From positions 248,001 to 312,000 of the forward strand of contig CAXKVF010000079.1 in the NCBI GenBank assembly GCA_964057225.1: a DNA stretch of 64,000 nucleotides, in the 5' to 3' direction. The position numbers were made by a program, and so were the translations under genes. This document shows, one piece after another, positions 1 to 15,800 of the stretch. The notes below the pieces were generated by a model, which saw only the letters and a list, made by a program, of their open reading frames with translations, had not been told where the DNA came from and searched no databases. This stretch comes from Auanema rhodensis. Its lineage: Eukaryota; Nematoda; Chromadorea; Rhabditida; Rhabditidae. Position 1 is the first letter of the stretch; each line of letters starts with the position of its first letter.

Positions 1-989
1 TAACCATGTCTTTGAAATTTACGTCAACTTTAATTTATGCTAATTAAATGTACACGTGATGTGCACTTGGTATGTAACTCGCTTCACGTGAAAGATAAAG
101 AGATGCGGTTTTCAAAATTAGATTCCCCATGTCCATATTAGTTTAAAAACAAATTTTTATTGATATTGGTGCATGGTAACCATGACTTTGAAATTTACGT
201 GAACTTTAATTTATGCTAATTAAATGTACACGTGATGTGCACTTGGTATGTAACTCGCTTCACGTGAAAGATAAAGAGATGCGGTTTCCACAATTAGATT
301 CCCCATGTCCATATTAGTCTAAAAACAAATTTTTATTGATATTGGTTCATGGTAACCATGTCTTTGAATTTTACGTGAACTTTAATTTATGCTAATTAAA
401 TGTACACGTGATGTGCACTTGGTATGTAACTCGCTTCACGTGAAAGATAAAGAGATGCGGTTTTCAAAATTAGATTCCCCATGTCCATATTAGTCTAAAA
501 ACAAATTTTTATTGATATTGGTTCATGGTAACCATGTCTTTGAAATTTACGTGAACTTTAATTTATGCTAATTAAATGTACACGTGATGTGCACTTGGTA
601 TGTAACTTGCTTCACGTGAAGATAAAGAGATGCGGTTTTCAAAATTAGATTCCCCATGTCCATATTAGTCTAAAAACAAATTTTTATTGATATTGGTTCA
701 TGGTAACCATGACTTTGAAATTTACGTGAACTTTAATTTATGCTAATTAAATGTACACGTGATGTGCACTTGGTATGTAACTCGCTTCACGTGAAAGATA
801 AAGGGATGCGGTTTTCAAAATTAGATTCCCCATGTCCATATTAGTCTAAAAACAAATTTTTATTGATATTGGTTCATGGTAACCATGTCTTTGAAATTTA
901 CGTGAACTTTAATTTATGCTAATTAAATGTGCACGTGATGTGCACTTGGTATGTAACTCGCTTCACGTGAAAGATAAAGAGATGCGGTT

Positions 990-3900
990 TTCAAAATTAG
1001 ATTCCCCATGTCCATATTAGTCTAAAAACAAATTTTTATTGATATTGGTTCATGGTAACCATGTCTTTGAAATTTACGTGAACTTTAATTTATGCTAATT
1101 AAATGTACACGTGATGTGCACTTGGTATGTAACTCGCTTCACGTGAAAGATAAAGGGATGCGGTTTTCAAAATTAGATTCCCCATGTCCATATTAGTCTA
1201 AAAACAAATTTTTATTGATATTGGTTCATGGTAACCATGACTTTGAAATTTACGTGAACTTTAATTTATGCTAATTAAATGTACACGTGATGTGCACTTG
1301 GTATGTAACTCGCTTCACGTAAAAGATAAAGAGATGCGGTTTCCAAAATTAGATTCCCCATGTCCATATTAGTCCAAAAACAAATTTTTATTGATATTGG
1401 TTCATGGTAACCATGTCTTTGAAATTTACGTCAACTTTAATTTATGCTAATTAAATGTACACGTGATGTGCACTTGGTATGTAACTCGCTTCACGTGAAA
1501 GATAAAGAGATGCGGTTTTCAAAATTAGATTCCCCATGTCCATATTAGTTTAAAAACAAATTTTTATTGATATTGGTGCATGGTAACCATGACTTTGAAA
1601 TTTACGTGAACTTTAATTTATGCTAATTAAATGTACACGTGATGTGCACTTGGTATGTAACTCGCTTCACGTGAAAGATAAAGAGATGCGGTTTCCACAA
1701 TTAGATTCCCCATGTCCATATTAGTCTAAAAACAAATTTTTATTGATATTGGTTCATGGTAACCATGTCTTTGAAATTTACGTGAACTTTAATTTATGCT
1801 AATTAAATGTACACGTGATGTGCACTTGGTATGTAACTCGCTTCACGTGAAAGATAAAGAGATGCGGTTTTCAAAATTAGATTCCCCATGTCCATATTAG
1901 TTTTAAAAACAAATTTTTATTGATATTGGTTCATGGTAACCATGTCTTTGAAATTTACGTCAACTTTAATTTATGCTAATTAAATGTACACGTGATGTGC
2001 ACTTGGTATGTAACTCGCTTCACGTGAAAGATAAAGAGATGCGGTTTTCAAAATTAGATTCCCCATGTCCATATTAGTTTAAAAACAAATTTTTATTGAT
2101 ATTGGTGCATGGTAACCATGACTTTGAAATTTACGTGAACTTTAATTTATGCTAATTAAATGTACACGTGATGTGCACTTGGTATGTAACTCGCTTCACG
2201 TGAAAGATAAAGAGATGCGGTTTCCACAATTAGATTCCCCATGTCCATATTAGTCTAAAAACAAATTTTTATTGATATTGGTTCATGGTAACCATGTCTT
2301 TGAAATTTACGTGAACTTTAATTTATGCTAATTAAATGTACACGTGATGTGCACTTGGTATGTAACTCGCTTCACGTGAAAGATAAAGAGATGCGGTTTT
2401 CAAAATTAGATTCCCCATGTCCATATTAGTCTAAAAACAAATTTTTATTGATATTGGTTCATGGTAACCATGTCTTTGAAATTTACGTGAACTTTAATTT
2501 ATGCTAATTAAATGTACACGTGATGTGCACTTGGTATGTAACTTGCTTCACGTGAAGATAAAGAGATGCGGTTTTCAAAATTAGATTCCCCATGTCCATA
2601 TTAGTCTAAAAACAAATTTTTATTGATATTGGTTCATGGTAACCATGACTTTGAAATTTACGTGAACTTTAATTTATGCTAATTAAATGTACACGTGATG
2701 TGCACTTGGTATGTAACTCGCTTCACGTGAAAGATAAAGGGATACGGTTTTCAAAATTAGATTCCCCATGTCCATATTAGTCTAAAAACAAATTTTTATT
2801 GATATTGGTTCATGGTAACCATGTCTTTGAAATTTACGTGAACTTTAATTTATGCTAATTAAATGTGCACGTGATGTGCACTTGGTATGTAACTCGCTTC
2901 ACGTGAAAGATAAAGAGATGCGGTTTTCAAAATTAGATTCCCCATTTCCATATTAGTCTAAAAACAAATTTTTATTGATATTGGTTCATGGTAACCATGT
3001 CTTTGAAATTTACGTGAACTTTAATTTATGCTAATTAAATGTACACGTGATGTGCACTTGGTATGTAACTCGCTTCACGTGAAAGATAAAGAGATGCGGT
3101 TTTCAAAATTAGATTCCCCATGTCCATATTAGTTTGAAAACAAATTTTTATTGATATTGGTGCATGGTAACCATGACTTTGAAATTTACGTGAACTTTAA
3201 TTTATGCTAATTAAATGTACCCGTGATGTGCACTTGGTATGTAACTCGCTTCACGTAAAAGATAAAGAGATGCGGTTTCCAAAATTAGATTCCCCATGTC
3301 CATATTAGTCTAAAAACAAATTTTTATTGATATTGGTTCATGGTAACCATGTCTTTGAAATTTACGTGAACTTTAATTTATGCTAATTAAATGTACACGT
3401 GATGTGCACTTGGTATGTAACTCGCTTCACGTGAAAGATAAAGAGATGCGGTTTTCAAAATTAGATTCCCCATGTCCATATTAGTCTAAAAACAAATTTT
3501 TATTGATATTGGTGCATGGTAACCATGACTTTGAAATTTACGTGAACTTTAATTCATGCTAATTAAATGTACACGTGATGTGCACTTGGTATGTAACTCG
3601 CTTCACGTAAAAGATAAAGAGATGCGGTTTCAAAATTAGATTCCCCATGTCCATATTAGTCTAAAAACAAATTTTTATTGATATTGGTTCATGGTAACCA
3701 TGTCTTTGAAATTTACGTGAACTTTAATTTATGCTAATTAAATGTACACGTGATGTGCACTTGGTATGTAACTCGCTTCACGTGAAAGATAAAGGGATGC
3801 GGTTTTCAAAATTAGATTCCCCATGTCCATATTAGTCTAAAAACAAATTTTTATTGATATTGGTTCATGGTAACCATGACTTTGAAATTTACGTGAACTT

Positions 3901-6074
3901 TAATTTATGCTAATTAAATGTACACGTGATGTGCACTTGGTATGTAACTCGCTTCACGTAAAAGATAAAGAGATGCGGTTTCCAAAATTAGATTCCCCAT
4001 GTCCATATTAGTCCAAAAACAAATTTTTATTGATATTGGTTCATGGTAACCATGTCTTTGAAATTTACGTCAACTTTAATTTATGCTAATTAAATGTACA
4101 CGTGATGTGCACTTGGTATGTAACTCGCTTCACGTGAAAGATAAAGAGATGCGGTTTTCAAAATTAGATTCCCCATGTCCATATTAGTTTAAAAACAAAT
4201 TTTTATTGATATTGGTGCATGGTAACCATGACTTTGAAATTTACGTGAACTTTAATTTATGCTAATTAAATGTACACGTGATGTGCACTTGGTATGTAAC
4301 TCGCTTCACGTGAAAGATAAAGAGATGCGGTTTCCACAATTAGATTCCCCATGTCCATATTAGTCTAAAAACAAATTTTTATTGATATTGGTTCATGGTA
4401 ACCATGTCTTTGAAATTTACGTGAACTTTAATTTATGCTAATTAAATGTACACGTGATGTGCACTTGGTATGTAACTCGCTTCACGTGAAAGATAAAGAG
4501 ATGCGGTTTTCAAAATTAGATTCCCCATGTCCATATTAGTTTTAAAAACAAATTTTTATTGATATTGGTTCATGGTAACCATGTCTTTGAAATTTACGTC
4601 AACTTTAATTTATGCTAATTAAATGTACACGTGATGTGCACTTGGTATGTAACTCGCTTCACGTGAAAGATAAAGAGATGCGGTTTTCAAAATTAGATTC
4701 CCCATGTCCATATTAGTTTAAAAACAAATTTTTATTGATATTGGTGCATGGTAACCATGACTTTGAAATTTACGTGAACTTTAATTTATGCTAATTAAAT
4801 GTACACGTGATGTGCACTTGGTATGTAACTCGCTTCACGTGAAAGATAAAGAGATGCGGTTTCCACAATTAGATTCCCCATGTCCATATTAGTCTAAAAA
4901 CAAATTTTTATTGATATTGGTTCATGGTAACCATGTCTTTGAAATTTACGTGAACTTTAATTTATGCTAATTAAATGTACACGTGATGTGCACTTGGTAT
5001 GTAACTCGCTTCACGTGAAAGATAAAGAGATGCGGTTTTCAAAATTAGATTCCCCATGTCCATATTAGTCTAAAAACAAATTTTTATTGATATTGGTTCA
5101 TGGTAACCATGTCTTTGAAATTTACGTGAACTTTAATTTATGCTAATTAAATGTACACGTGATGTGCACTTGGTATGTAACTTGCTTCACGTGAAGATAA
5201 AGAGATGCGGTTTTCAAAATTAGATTCCCCATGTCCATATTAGTCTAAAAACAAATTTTTATTGATATTGGTTCATGGTAACCATGACTTTGAAATTTAC
5301 GTGAACTTTAATTTATGCTAATTAAATGTACACGTGATGTGCACTTGGTATGTAACTCGCTTCACGTGAAAGATAAAGGGATACGGTTTTCAAAATTAGA
5401 TTCCCCATGTCCATATTAGTCTAAAAACAAATTTTTATTGATATTGGTTCATGGTAACCATGTCTTTGAAATTTACGTGAACTTTAATTTATGCTAATTA
5501 AATGTGCACGTGATGTGCACTTGGTATGTAACTCGCTTCACGTGAAAGATAAAGAGATGCGGTTTTCAAAATTAGATTCCCCATTTCCATATTAGTCTAA
5601 AAACAAATTTTTATTGATATTGGTTCATGGTAACCATGTCTTTGAAATTTACGTGAACTTTAATTTATGCTAATTAAATGTACACGTGATGTGCACTTGG
5701 TATGTAACTCGCTTCACGTGAAAGATAAAGAGATGCGGTTTTCAAAATTAGATTCCCCATGTCCATATTAGTTTGAAAACAAATTTTTATTGATATTGGT
5801 GCATGGTAACCATGACTTTGAAATTTACGTGAACTTTAATTTATGCTAATTAAATGTACCCGTGATGTGCACTTGGTATGTAACTCGCTTCACGTAAAAG
5901 ATAAAGAGATGCGGTTTCCAAAATTAGATTCCCCATGTCCATATTAGTCTAAAAACAAATTTTTATTGATATTGGTTCATGGTAACCATGTCTTTGAAAT
6001 TTACGTGAACTTTAATTTATGCTAATTAAATGTACACGTGATGTGCACTTGGTATGTAACTCGCTTCACGTGAA
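990..6074. repeat. Block duplication, 15 monomers (2,639-bp offset)
   Basis: About 990-3,435 matches about 3,629-6,074 at an offset of 2,639 bp, which is 15 monomers less one base. Shared diagnostic sites include AAAGGG (1,152 and 3,791), TAGTCCAAAAAC, two GTCAAC monomers (starting 1,408/1,937 and 4,047/4,576), the extra-T monomer, a 175-bp monomer, GGGATACGG, CCCCATTTCC, TAGTTTGAAAAC and GTACCCGTG (3,217 and 5,856). The match stops where the first copy has TTTTCAAAATT near 3,437 and the second has TTTCCACAATT. Matching was judged on diagnostic sites, not by a base-by-base alignment. Confidence 0.8.
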
Positions 6075-7230
6075 AGATAAAGAGATGCGGTTTCCACAAT
6101 TAGATTCCCCATGTCCATATTAGTCTAAAAACAAATTTTTATTGATATTGGTTCATGGTAACCATGTCTTTGAAATTTACGTGAACTTTAATTTATGCTA
6201 ATTAAATGTACACGTGATGTGCACTTGGTATGTAACTTGCTTCACGTGAAGATAAAGAGATGCGGTTTTCAAAATTAGATTCCCCATGTCCATATTAGTC
6301 TAAAAACAAATTTTTATTGATATTGGTTCATGGTAACCATGACTTTGAAATTTACGTGAACTTTAATTTATGCTAATTAAATGTACACGTGATGTGCACT
6401 TGGTATGTAACTCGCTTCACGTGAAAGATAAAGGGATACGGTTTTCAAAATTAGATTCCCCATGTCCATATTAGTCTAAAAACAAATTTTTATTGATATT
6501 GGTTCATGGTAACCATGTCTTTGAAATTTACGTGAACTTTAATTTATGCTAATTAAATGTGCACGTGATGTGCACTTGGTATGTAACTCGCTTCACGTGA
6601 AAGATAAAGAGATGCGGTTTTCAAAATTAGATTCCCCATTTCCATATTAGTCTAAAAACAAATTTTTATTGATATTGGTTCATGGTAACCATGTCTTTGA
6701 AATTTACGTGAACTTTAATTTATGCTAATTAAATGTACACGTGATGTGCACTTGGTATGTAACTCGCTTCACGTGAAAGATAAAGAGATGCGGTTTTCAA
6801 AATTAGATTCCCCATGTCCATATTAGTTTGAAAACAAATTTTTATTGATATTGGTGCATGGTAACCATGACTTTGAAATTTACGTGAACTTTAATTTATG
6901 CTAATTAAATGTACCCGTGATGTGCACTTGGTATGTAACTCGCTTCACGTAAAAGATAAAGAGATGCGGTTTCCAAAATTAGATTCCCCATGTCCATATT
7001 AGTCTAAAAACAAATTTTTATTGATATTGGTTCATGGTAACCATGTCTTTGAAATTTACGTGAACTTTAATTTATGCTAATTAAATGTACACGTGATGTG
7101 CACTTGGTATGTAACTCGCTTCACGTGAAAGATAAAGAGATGCGGTTTCCACAATTAGATTCCCCATGTCCATATTAGTCTAAAAACAAATTTTTATTGA
7201 TATTGGTTCATGGTAACCATGTCTTTGAAA
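5050..7230. repeat. Six-monomer tandem duplication (1,055-bp offset)
   Basis: Monomers starting 5,104 and 6,159 are both the 175-bp class, and each is followed in order by GGGATACGG, TGTGCACGTG with CCCCATTTCC, TAGTTTGAAAAC, GTACCCGTG with CACGTAAAAG, and CCACAATT monomers. The offset is 1,055 bp, six monomers less one base. The block lies on the end of the 15-monomer duplication, so it arose after or within that block. Confidence 0.75.
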
Positions 7231-9850
7231 TTTACGTGAACTTTAATTTATGCTAATTAAATGTACACGTGATGTGCACTTGGTATGTAACTCGCTTCAC
7301 GTGAAAGATAAAGGGATGCGGTTTTCAAAATTAGATTCCCCATGTACATATTAGTCTAAAAACAAATTTTTATTGATATTGGTTCATGGTAACCATGTCT
7401 TTGAAATTTACGTGAACTTTAATTTATGCTAATTAAATGTACACGTGATGTGCACTTGGTATGTAACTCGCTTCACGTGAAAGATAAAGAGATGCGGTTT
7501 TCAAAATTAGATTCCCCATGTCCATATTAGTCTAAAAACAAATTTTTATTGATATTGGTTCATGGTAACCATGTCTTTGAAATTTACGTGAACTTTAATT
7601 TATGCTAATTAAATGTACACGTGATGTGCACTTGGTATGTAACTCGCTTCACGTGAAAGATAAAGAGATGCGGTTTTCAAAATTAGATTCCCCATGTCCA
7701 TATTAGTTAAAAAACAAATTTTTATTGATATTGGTGCATGGTAACCATGACTTTGAAATTTACGTGAACTTTAATTTATGCTAATTAAATGTACCCGTGA
7801 TGTGCACTTGGTATGTAACTCGCTTCACGTAAAAGATAAAGAGATGCGGTTTCCAAAATTAGATTCCCCATGTCCATATTAGTCTAAAAACAAATTTTTA
7901 TTGATATTGGTTCATGGTAACCATGTCTTTGAAATTTACGTGAACTTTAATTTATGCTAATTAAATGTACACGTGATGTGCACTTGGTATGTAACTCGCT
8001 TCACGTGAAAGATAAAGAGATGCGGTTTCCACAATTAGATTCCCCATGTCCATATTAGTCTAAAAACAAATTTTTATTGATATTGGTTCATGGTAACCAT
8101 GTCTTTGAAATTTACGTGAACTTTAATTTATGCTAATTAAATGTACACGTGATGTGCACTTGGTATGTAACTCGCTTCACGTGAAAGATAAAGAGATGCG
8201 GTTTTCAAAATTAGATTCCTCATGTCCATATTAGTCTAAAAACAAATTTTTATTGATATTGGTTCATGGTAACCATGTCTTTGAAATTTACGTGAACTTT
8301 AATTTATGCTAATTAAATGTGCACGTGATGTGCACTTGGTATGTAACTCGCTTCACGTGAAAGATAAAGAGATGCGGTTTTCAAAATTAGATTCCCCATT
8401 TCCATATTAGTCTAAAAACAAATTTTTATTGATATTGGTTCATGGTAACCATGTCTTTGAAATTTACGTGAACTTTAATTTATGCTAATTAAATGTACAC
8501 GTGATGTGCACTTGGTATGTAACTCGCTTCACGTGAAAGATAAAGAGATGCGGTTTTCAAAATTAGATTCCCCATGTCCATATTAGTTTAAAAACAAATT
8601 TTTATTGATATTGGTGCATGGTAACCATGACTTTGAAATTTACGTGAACTTTAATTTATGCTAATTAAATGTACCCGTGATGTGCACTTGGTATGTAACT
8701 CGCTTCACGTAAAAGATAAAGAGATGCGGTTTCCAAAATTAGATTCCCCATGTCCATATTAGTCTAAAAACAAATTTTTATTGATATTGGTTCATGGTAA
8801 CCATGTCTTTGAAATTTACGTGAACTTTAATTTATGCTAATTAAATGTACACGTGATGTGCACTTGGTATGTAACTCGCTTCACGTGAAAGATAAAGAGA
8901 TGCGGTTTCCACAATTAGATTCCCCATGTCCATATTAGTCTAAAAACAAATTTTTATTGATATTGGTTCATGGTAACCATGTCTTTGAAATTTACGTGAA
9001 CTTTAATTTATGCTAATTAAATGTACACGTGATGTGCACTTGGTATGTAACTCGCTTCACGTGAAAGATAAAGGGATGCGGTTTTCAAAATTAGATTCCC
9101 CATGTACATATTAGTCTAAAAACAAATTTTTATTGATATTGGTTCATGGTAACCATGTCTTTGAAATTTACGTGAACTTTAATTTATGCTAATTAAATGT
9201 ACACGTGATGTGCACTTGGTATGTAACTCGCTTCACGTGAAAGATAAAGAGATGCGGTTTTCAAAATTAGATTCCCCATGTCCATATTAGTCTAAAAACA
9301 AATTTTTATTGATATTGGTTCATGGTAACCATGTCTTTGAAATTTACGTGAACTTTAATTTATGCTAATTAAATGTACACGTGATGTGCACTTGGTATGT
9401 AACTCGCTTCACGTGAAAGATAAAGAGATGCGGTTTTCAAAATTAGATTCCCCATGTCCATATTAGTTTAAAAACAAATTTTTATTGATATTGGTGCATG
9501 GTAACCATGACTTTGAAATTTACGTGAACTTTAATTTATGCTAATTAAATGTACCCGTGATGTGCACTTGGTATGTAACTCGCTTCACGTAAAAGATAAA
9601 GAGATGCGGTTTCCAAAATTAGATTCCCCATGTCCATATTAGTCTAAAAACAAATTTTTATTGATATTGGTTCATGGTAACCATGTCTTTGAAATTTACG
9701 TGAACTTTAATTTATGCTAATTAAATGTACACGTGATGTGCACTTGGTATGTAACTCGCTTCACGTGAAAGATAAAGAGATGCGGTTTCCACAATTAGAT
9801 TCCCCATGTCCATATTAGTCTAAAAACAAATTTTTATTGATATTGGTTCA
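6750..9850. repeat. Five-monomer higher-order repeat (880 bp) with a 10-monomer super-period
   Basis: GTACCCGTG recurs at 6,911, 7,791, 8,671 and 9,551, exactly 880 bp apart, and CCACAATT follows in step near 7,148, 8,028, 8,908 and 9,788. A rarer change, CATGTACATA with AAAGGG, occurs at every second unit (near 7,341 and 9,101, 1,760 bp apart), so the 5-mer was itself duplicated as a 10-mer. TTCCTCATG near 8,216 and TAGTTAAAAAAC near 7,705 appear once each here. Confidence 0.8.
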
Positions 9851-12800
9851 TGGTAACCATGTCTTTGAAATTTACGTGAACTTTAATTTATGCTAATTAA
9901 ATGTACACGTGATGTGCACTTGGTATGTAACTCGCTTCACGTGAAAGATAAAGAGATGCGGTTTTCAAAATTAGATTCCCCATGTCCATATTAGTCTAAA
10001 AACAAATTTTTATTGATATTGGTTCATGGTAACCATGTCTTTGAAATTTACGTGAACTTTAATTTATGCTAATTAAATGTACACGTGATGTGCACTTGGT
10101 ATGTAACTTGCTTCACGTGAAGATAAAGAGATGCGGTTTTCAAAATTAGATTCCCCATGTCCATATTAGTCTAAAAACAAATTTTTATTGATATTGGTTC
10201 ATGGTAACCATGTCTTTGAAATTTACGTGAACTTTAATTTATGCTAATTAAATGTACACGTGATGTGCACTTGGTATGTAACTCGCTTCACGTGAAAGAT
10301 AAAGAGATGCGGTTTTCAAAATTAGATTCCCCATGTCCATATTAGTCTAAAAACAAATTTTTATTGATATTGGTTCATGGTAACCATGTCTTTGAAATTT
10401 ACGTGAACTTTAATTTATGCTAATTAAATGTACACGTGATGTGCACTTGGTATGTAACTCGCTTCACGTGAAAGATAAAGAGATGCGGTTTTCAAAATTA
10501 GATTCCCCATGTCCATATTAGTTTAAAAACAAATTTTTATTGATATTGGTGCATGGTAACCATGACTTTGAAATTTACGTGAACTTTAATTTATGCTAAT
10601 TAAATGTACCCGTGATGTGCACTTGGTATGTAACTCGCTTCACGTAAAAGATAAAGAGATGCGGTTTCCAAAATTAGATTCCCCATGTCCATATTAGTCT
10701 AAAAACAAATTTTTATTGATATTGGTTCATGGTAACCATGTCTTTGAAATTTACGTGAACTTTAATTTATGCTAATTAAATGTACACGTGATGTGCACTT
10801 GGTATGTAACTCGCTTCACGTGAAAGATAAAGAGATGCGGTTTCCACAATTAGATTCCCCATGTCCATATTAGTCTAAAAACAAATTTTTATTGATATTG
10901 GTTCATGGTAACCATGTCTTTGAAATTTACGTGAACTTTAATTTATGCTAATTAAATGTACACGTGATGTGCACTTGGTATGTAACTCGCTTCACGTGAA
11001 AGATAAAGAGATGCGGTTTTCAAAATTAGATTCCCCATGTCCATATTAGTCTAAAAACAAATTTTTATTGATATTGGTTCATGGTAACCATGTCTTTGAA
11101 ATTTACGTGAACTTTAATTTATGCTAATTAAATGTACACGTGATGTGCACTTGGTATGTAACTTGCTTCACGTGAAGATAAAGAGATGCGGTTTTCAAAA
11201 TTAGATTCCCCATGTCCATATTAGTCTAAAAACAAATTTTTATTGATATTGGTTCATGGTAACCATGACTTTGAAATTTACGTGAACTTTAATTTATGCT
11301 AATTAAATGTACACGTGATGTGCACTTGGTATGTAACTCGCTTCACGTGAAAGATAAAGGGATGCGGTTTTCAAAATTAGATTCCCCACGTCCATATTAG
11401 TCTAAAAACAAATTTTTATTGATATTGGTTCATGGTAACCATGTCTTTGAAATTTACGTGAACTTTAATTTATGCTAATTAAATGTACACGTGATGTGCA
11501 CTTGGTATGTAACTCGCTTCACGTGAAAGATAAAGAGATGCGGTTTTCAAAATTAGATTCCCCATGTCCATATTAGTCTAAAAACAAATTTTTATTGATA
11601 TTGGTTCATGGTAACCATGTCTTTGAAATTTACGTGAACTTTAATTTATGCTAATTAAATGTACACGTGATGTGCACTTGGTATGTAACTCGCTTCACGT
11701 GAAAGATAAAGAGATGCGGTTTTCAAAATTAGATTCCCCATGTCCATATTAGTCTAAAAACAAATTTTTATCGATATTGGTTCATGGTAACCATGTCTTT
11801 GAAATTTACGTGAACTTTAATTTATGCTAATTAAATGTACACGTGATGTGCACTTGGTATGTAACTCGCTTCACGTGAAAGATAAAGAGATGCGGTTTGC
11901 AAAATTAGATTCCCCATGTCCATATTAGTCTAAAAACAAATTTTTATTGATATTGGTTCATGGTAACCATGTCTTTGAAATTTACGTGAACTTTAATTTA
12001 TGCTAATTAAATGTACACGTGATGTGCACTTGGTATGTAACTCGCTTCACGTGAAAGATAAAGAGATGCGGTTTGCAAAATTAGATTCCCCATGTCCATA
12101 TTAGTCTAAAAACAAATTTTTATTGATATTGGTTCATGGTAACCATGTCTTTGAAATTTACGTGAACTTTAATTTATGCTAATTAAATGTACACGTGATG
12201 TGCACTTGGTATGTAACTCGCTTCACGTGAAAGATAAAGAGATGCGGTTTTCAAAATTAGATTCCCCATGTCCATATTAGTCTAAAAACAAATTTTTATT
12301 GATATTGGTTCATGGTAACCATGTCTTTGAAATTTACGTGAACTTTAATTTATGCTAATTAAATGTACACGTGATGTGCACTTGGTATGTAACTTGCTTC
12401 ACGTGAAGATAAAGAGATGCGGTTTTCAAAATTAGATTCCCCATGTCCATATTAGTCTAAAAACAAATTTTTATTGATATTGGTTCATGGTAACCATGAC
12501 TTTGAAATTTACGTGAACTTTAATTTATGCTAATTAAATGTACACGTGATGTGCACTTGGTATGTAACTCGCTTCACGTGAAAGATAAAGGGATGCGGTT
12601 TTCAAAATTAGATTCCCCACGTCCATATTAGTCTAAAAACAAATTTTTATTGATATTGGTTCATGGTAACCATGTCTTTGAAATTTACGTGAACTTTAAT
12701 TTATGCTAATTAAATGTACACGTGATGTGCACTTGGTATGTAACTCGCTTCACGTGAAAGATAAAGAGATGCGGTTTTCAAAATTAGATTCCCCATGTCC

Positions 12801-15800
12801 ATATTAGTCTAAAAACAAATTTTTATTGATATTGGTTCATGGTAACCATGTCTTTGAAATTTACGTGAACTTTAATTTATGCTAATTAAATGTACACGTG
12901 ATGTGCACTTGGTATGTAACTCGCTTCACGTGAAAGATAAAGAGATGCGGTTTTCAAAATTAGATTCCCCATGTCCATATTAAATTAAAAACAAATTTTT
13001 ATTGATATTGGTGCATGGTAACCATGACTTTGAAATTTACGTGAACTTTAATTTATGCTAATTAAATGTACCCGTGATGTGCACTTGGTATGTAACTCGC
13101 TTCACGTAAAAGATAAAGAGATGCGGTTTCCAAAATTAGATTCCCCATGTCCATATTAGTCTAAAAACAAATTTTTATTGATATTGGTTCATGGTAACCA
13201 TGTCTTTGAAATTTACGTGAACTTTAATTTATGCTAATTAAATGTACACGTGATGTGCACTTGGTATGTAACTCGCTTCACGTGAAAGATAAAGAGATGC
13301 GGTTTCCACAATTAGATTCCCCATGTCCATATTAGTTTAAAAACAAATTTTTATTGATATTGGTTCATGGTAACCATGTCTTTGAAATTTACGTGAACTT
13401 TAATTTATGCTAATTAAATGTACACGTGATGTGCACTTGGTATGTAACTCGCTTCACGTGAAAGATAAAGAGATGCGGTTTGCAAAATTAGATTCCCCAT
13501 GTCCATATTAGTCTAAAAACAAATTTTTATTGATATTGGTTCATGGTAACCATGTCTTTGAAATTTACGTGAACTTTAATTTATGCTAATTAAATGTACA
13601 CGTGATGTGCACTTGGTATGTAACTCGCTTCACGTGAAAGATAAAGAGATGCGGTTTTCAAAATTAGATTCCCCATGTCCATATTAGTTTAAAAACAAAT
13701 TTTTATTGATATTGGTGCATGGTAACCATGACTTTGAAATTTACGTGAACTTTAATTTATGCTAATTAAATGTACCCGTGATGTGCACTTGGTATGTAAC
13801 TCGCTTCACGTAAAAGATAAAGAGATGCGGTTTCCAAAATTAGATTCCCCATGTCCATATTAGTCTAAAAACAAATTTTTATTGATATTGGTTCATGGTA
13901 ACCATGTCTTTGAAATTTACGTGAACTTTAATTTATGCTAATTAAATGTACACGTGATGTGCACTTGGTATGTAACTCGCTTCACGTGAAAGATAAAGAG
14001 ATGCGGTTTCCACAATTAGATTCCCCATGTCCATATTAGTCTAAAAACAAATTTTTATTGATATTGGTTCATGGTAACCATGTCTTTGAAATTTACGTGA
14101 ACTTTAATTTATGCTAATTAAATGTACACGTGATGTGCACTTGGTATGTAACTCGCTTCACGTGAAAGATAAAGAGATGCGGTTTTCAAAATTAGATTCC
14201 CCATGTCCATATTAGTCTAAAAACAAATTTTTATTGATATTGGTTCATGGTAACCATGTCTTTGAAATTTACGTGAACTTTAATTTATGCTAATTAAATG
14301 TACACGTGATGTGCACTTGGTATGTAACTTGCTTCACGTGAAGATAAAGAGATGCGGTTTTCAAAATTAGATTCCCCATGTCCATATTAGTCTAAAAACA
14401 AATTTTTATTGATATTGGTTCATGGTAACCATGTCTTTGAAATTTACGTGAACTTTAATTTATGCTAATTAAATGTACACGTGATGTGCACTTGGTATGT
14501 AACTCGCTTCACGTGAAAGATAAAGAGATGCGGTTTTCAAAATTAGATTCCCCATGTCCATATTAGTCTAAAAACAAATTTTTATTGATATTGGTTCATG
14601 GTAACCATGTCTTTGAAATTTACGTGAACTTTAATTTATGCTAATTAAATGTACACGTGATGTGCACTTGGTATGTAACTCGCTTCACGTGAAAGATAAA
14701 GAGATGCGGTTTTCAAAATTAGATTCCCCATGTCCATATTAGTTTAAAAACAAATTTTTATTGATATTGGTGCATGGTAACCATGACTTTGAAATTTACG
14801 TGAACTTTAATTTATGCTAATTAAATGTACCCGTGATGTGCACTTGGTATGTAACTCGCTTCACGTAAAAGATAAAGAGATGCGGTTTCCAAAATTAGAT
14901 TCCCCATGTCCATATTAGTCTAAAAACAAATTTTTATTGATATTGGTTCATGGTAACCATGTCTTTGAAATTTACGTGAACTTTAATTTATGCTAATTAA
15001 ATGTACACGTGATGTGCACTTGGTATGTAACTCGCTTCACGTGAAAGATAAAGAGATGCGGTTTCCACAATTAGATTCCCCATGTCCATATTAGTCTAAA
15101 AACAAATTTTTATTGATATTGGTTCATGGTAACCATGTCTTTGAAATTTACGTGAACTTTAATTTATGCTAATTAAATGTACACGTGATGTGCACTTGGT
15201 ATGTAACTCGCTTCACGTGAAAGATAAAGAGATGCGGTTTTCAAAATTAGATTCCCCATGTCCATATTAGTCTAAAAACAAATTTTTATTGATATTGGTT
15301 CATGGTAACCATGTCTTTGAAATTTACGTGAACTTTAATTTATGCTAATTAAATGTACACGTGATGTGCACTTGGTATGTAACTTGCTTCACGTGAAGAT
15401 AAAGAGATGCGGTTTTCAAAATTAGATTCCCCATGTCCATATTAGTCTAAAAACAAATTTTTATTGATATTGGTTCATGGTAACCATGACTTTGAAATTT
15501 ACGTGAACTTTAATTTATGCTAATTAAATGTACACGTGATGTGCACTTGGTATGTAACTCGCTTCACGTGAAAGATAAAGGGATGCGGTTTTCAAAATTA
15601 GATTCCCCACGTCCATATTAGTCTAAAAACAAATTTTTATTGATATTGGTTCATGGTAACCATGTCTTTGAAATTTACGTGAACTTTAATTTATGCTAAT
15701 TAAATGTACACGTGATGTGCACTTGGTATGTAACTCGCTTCACGTGAAAGATAAAGAGATGCGGTTTTCAAAATTAGATTCCCCATGTCCATATTAGTCT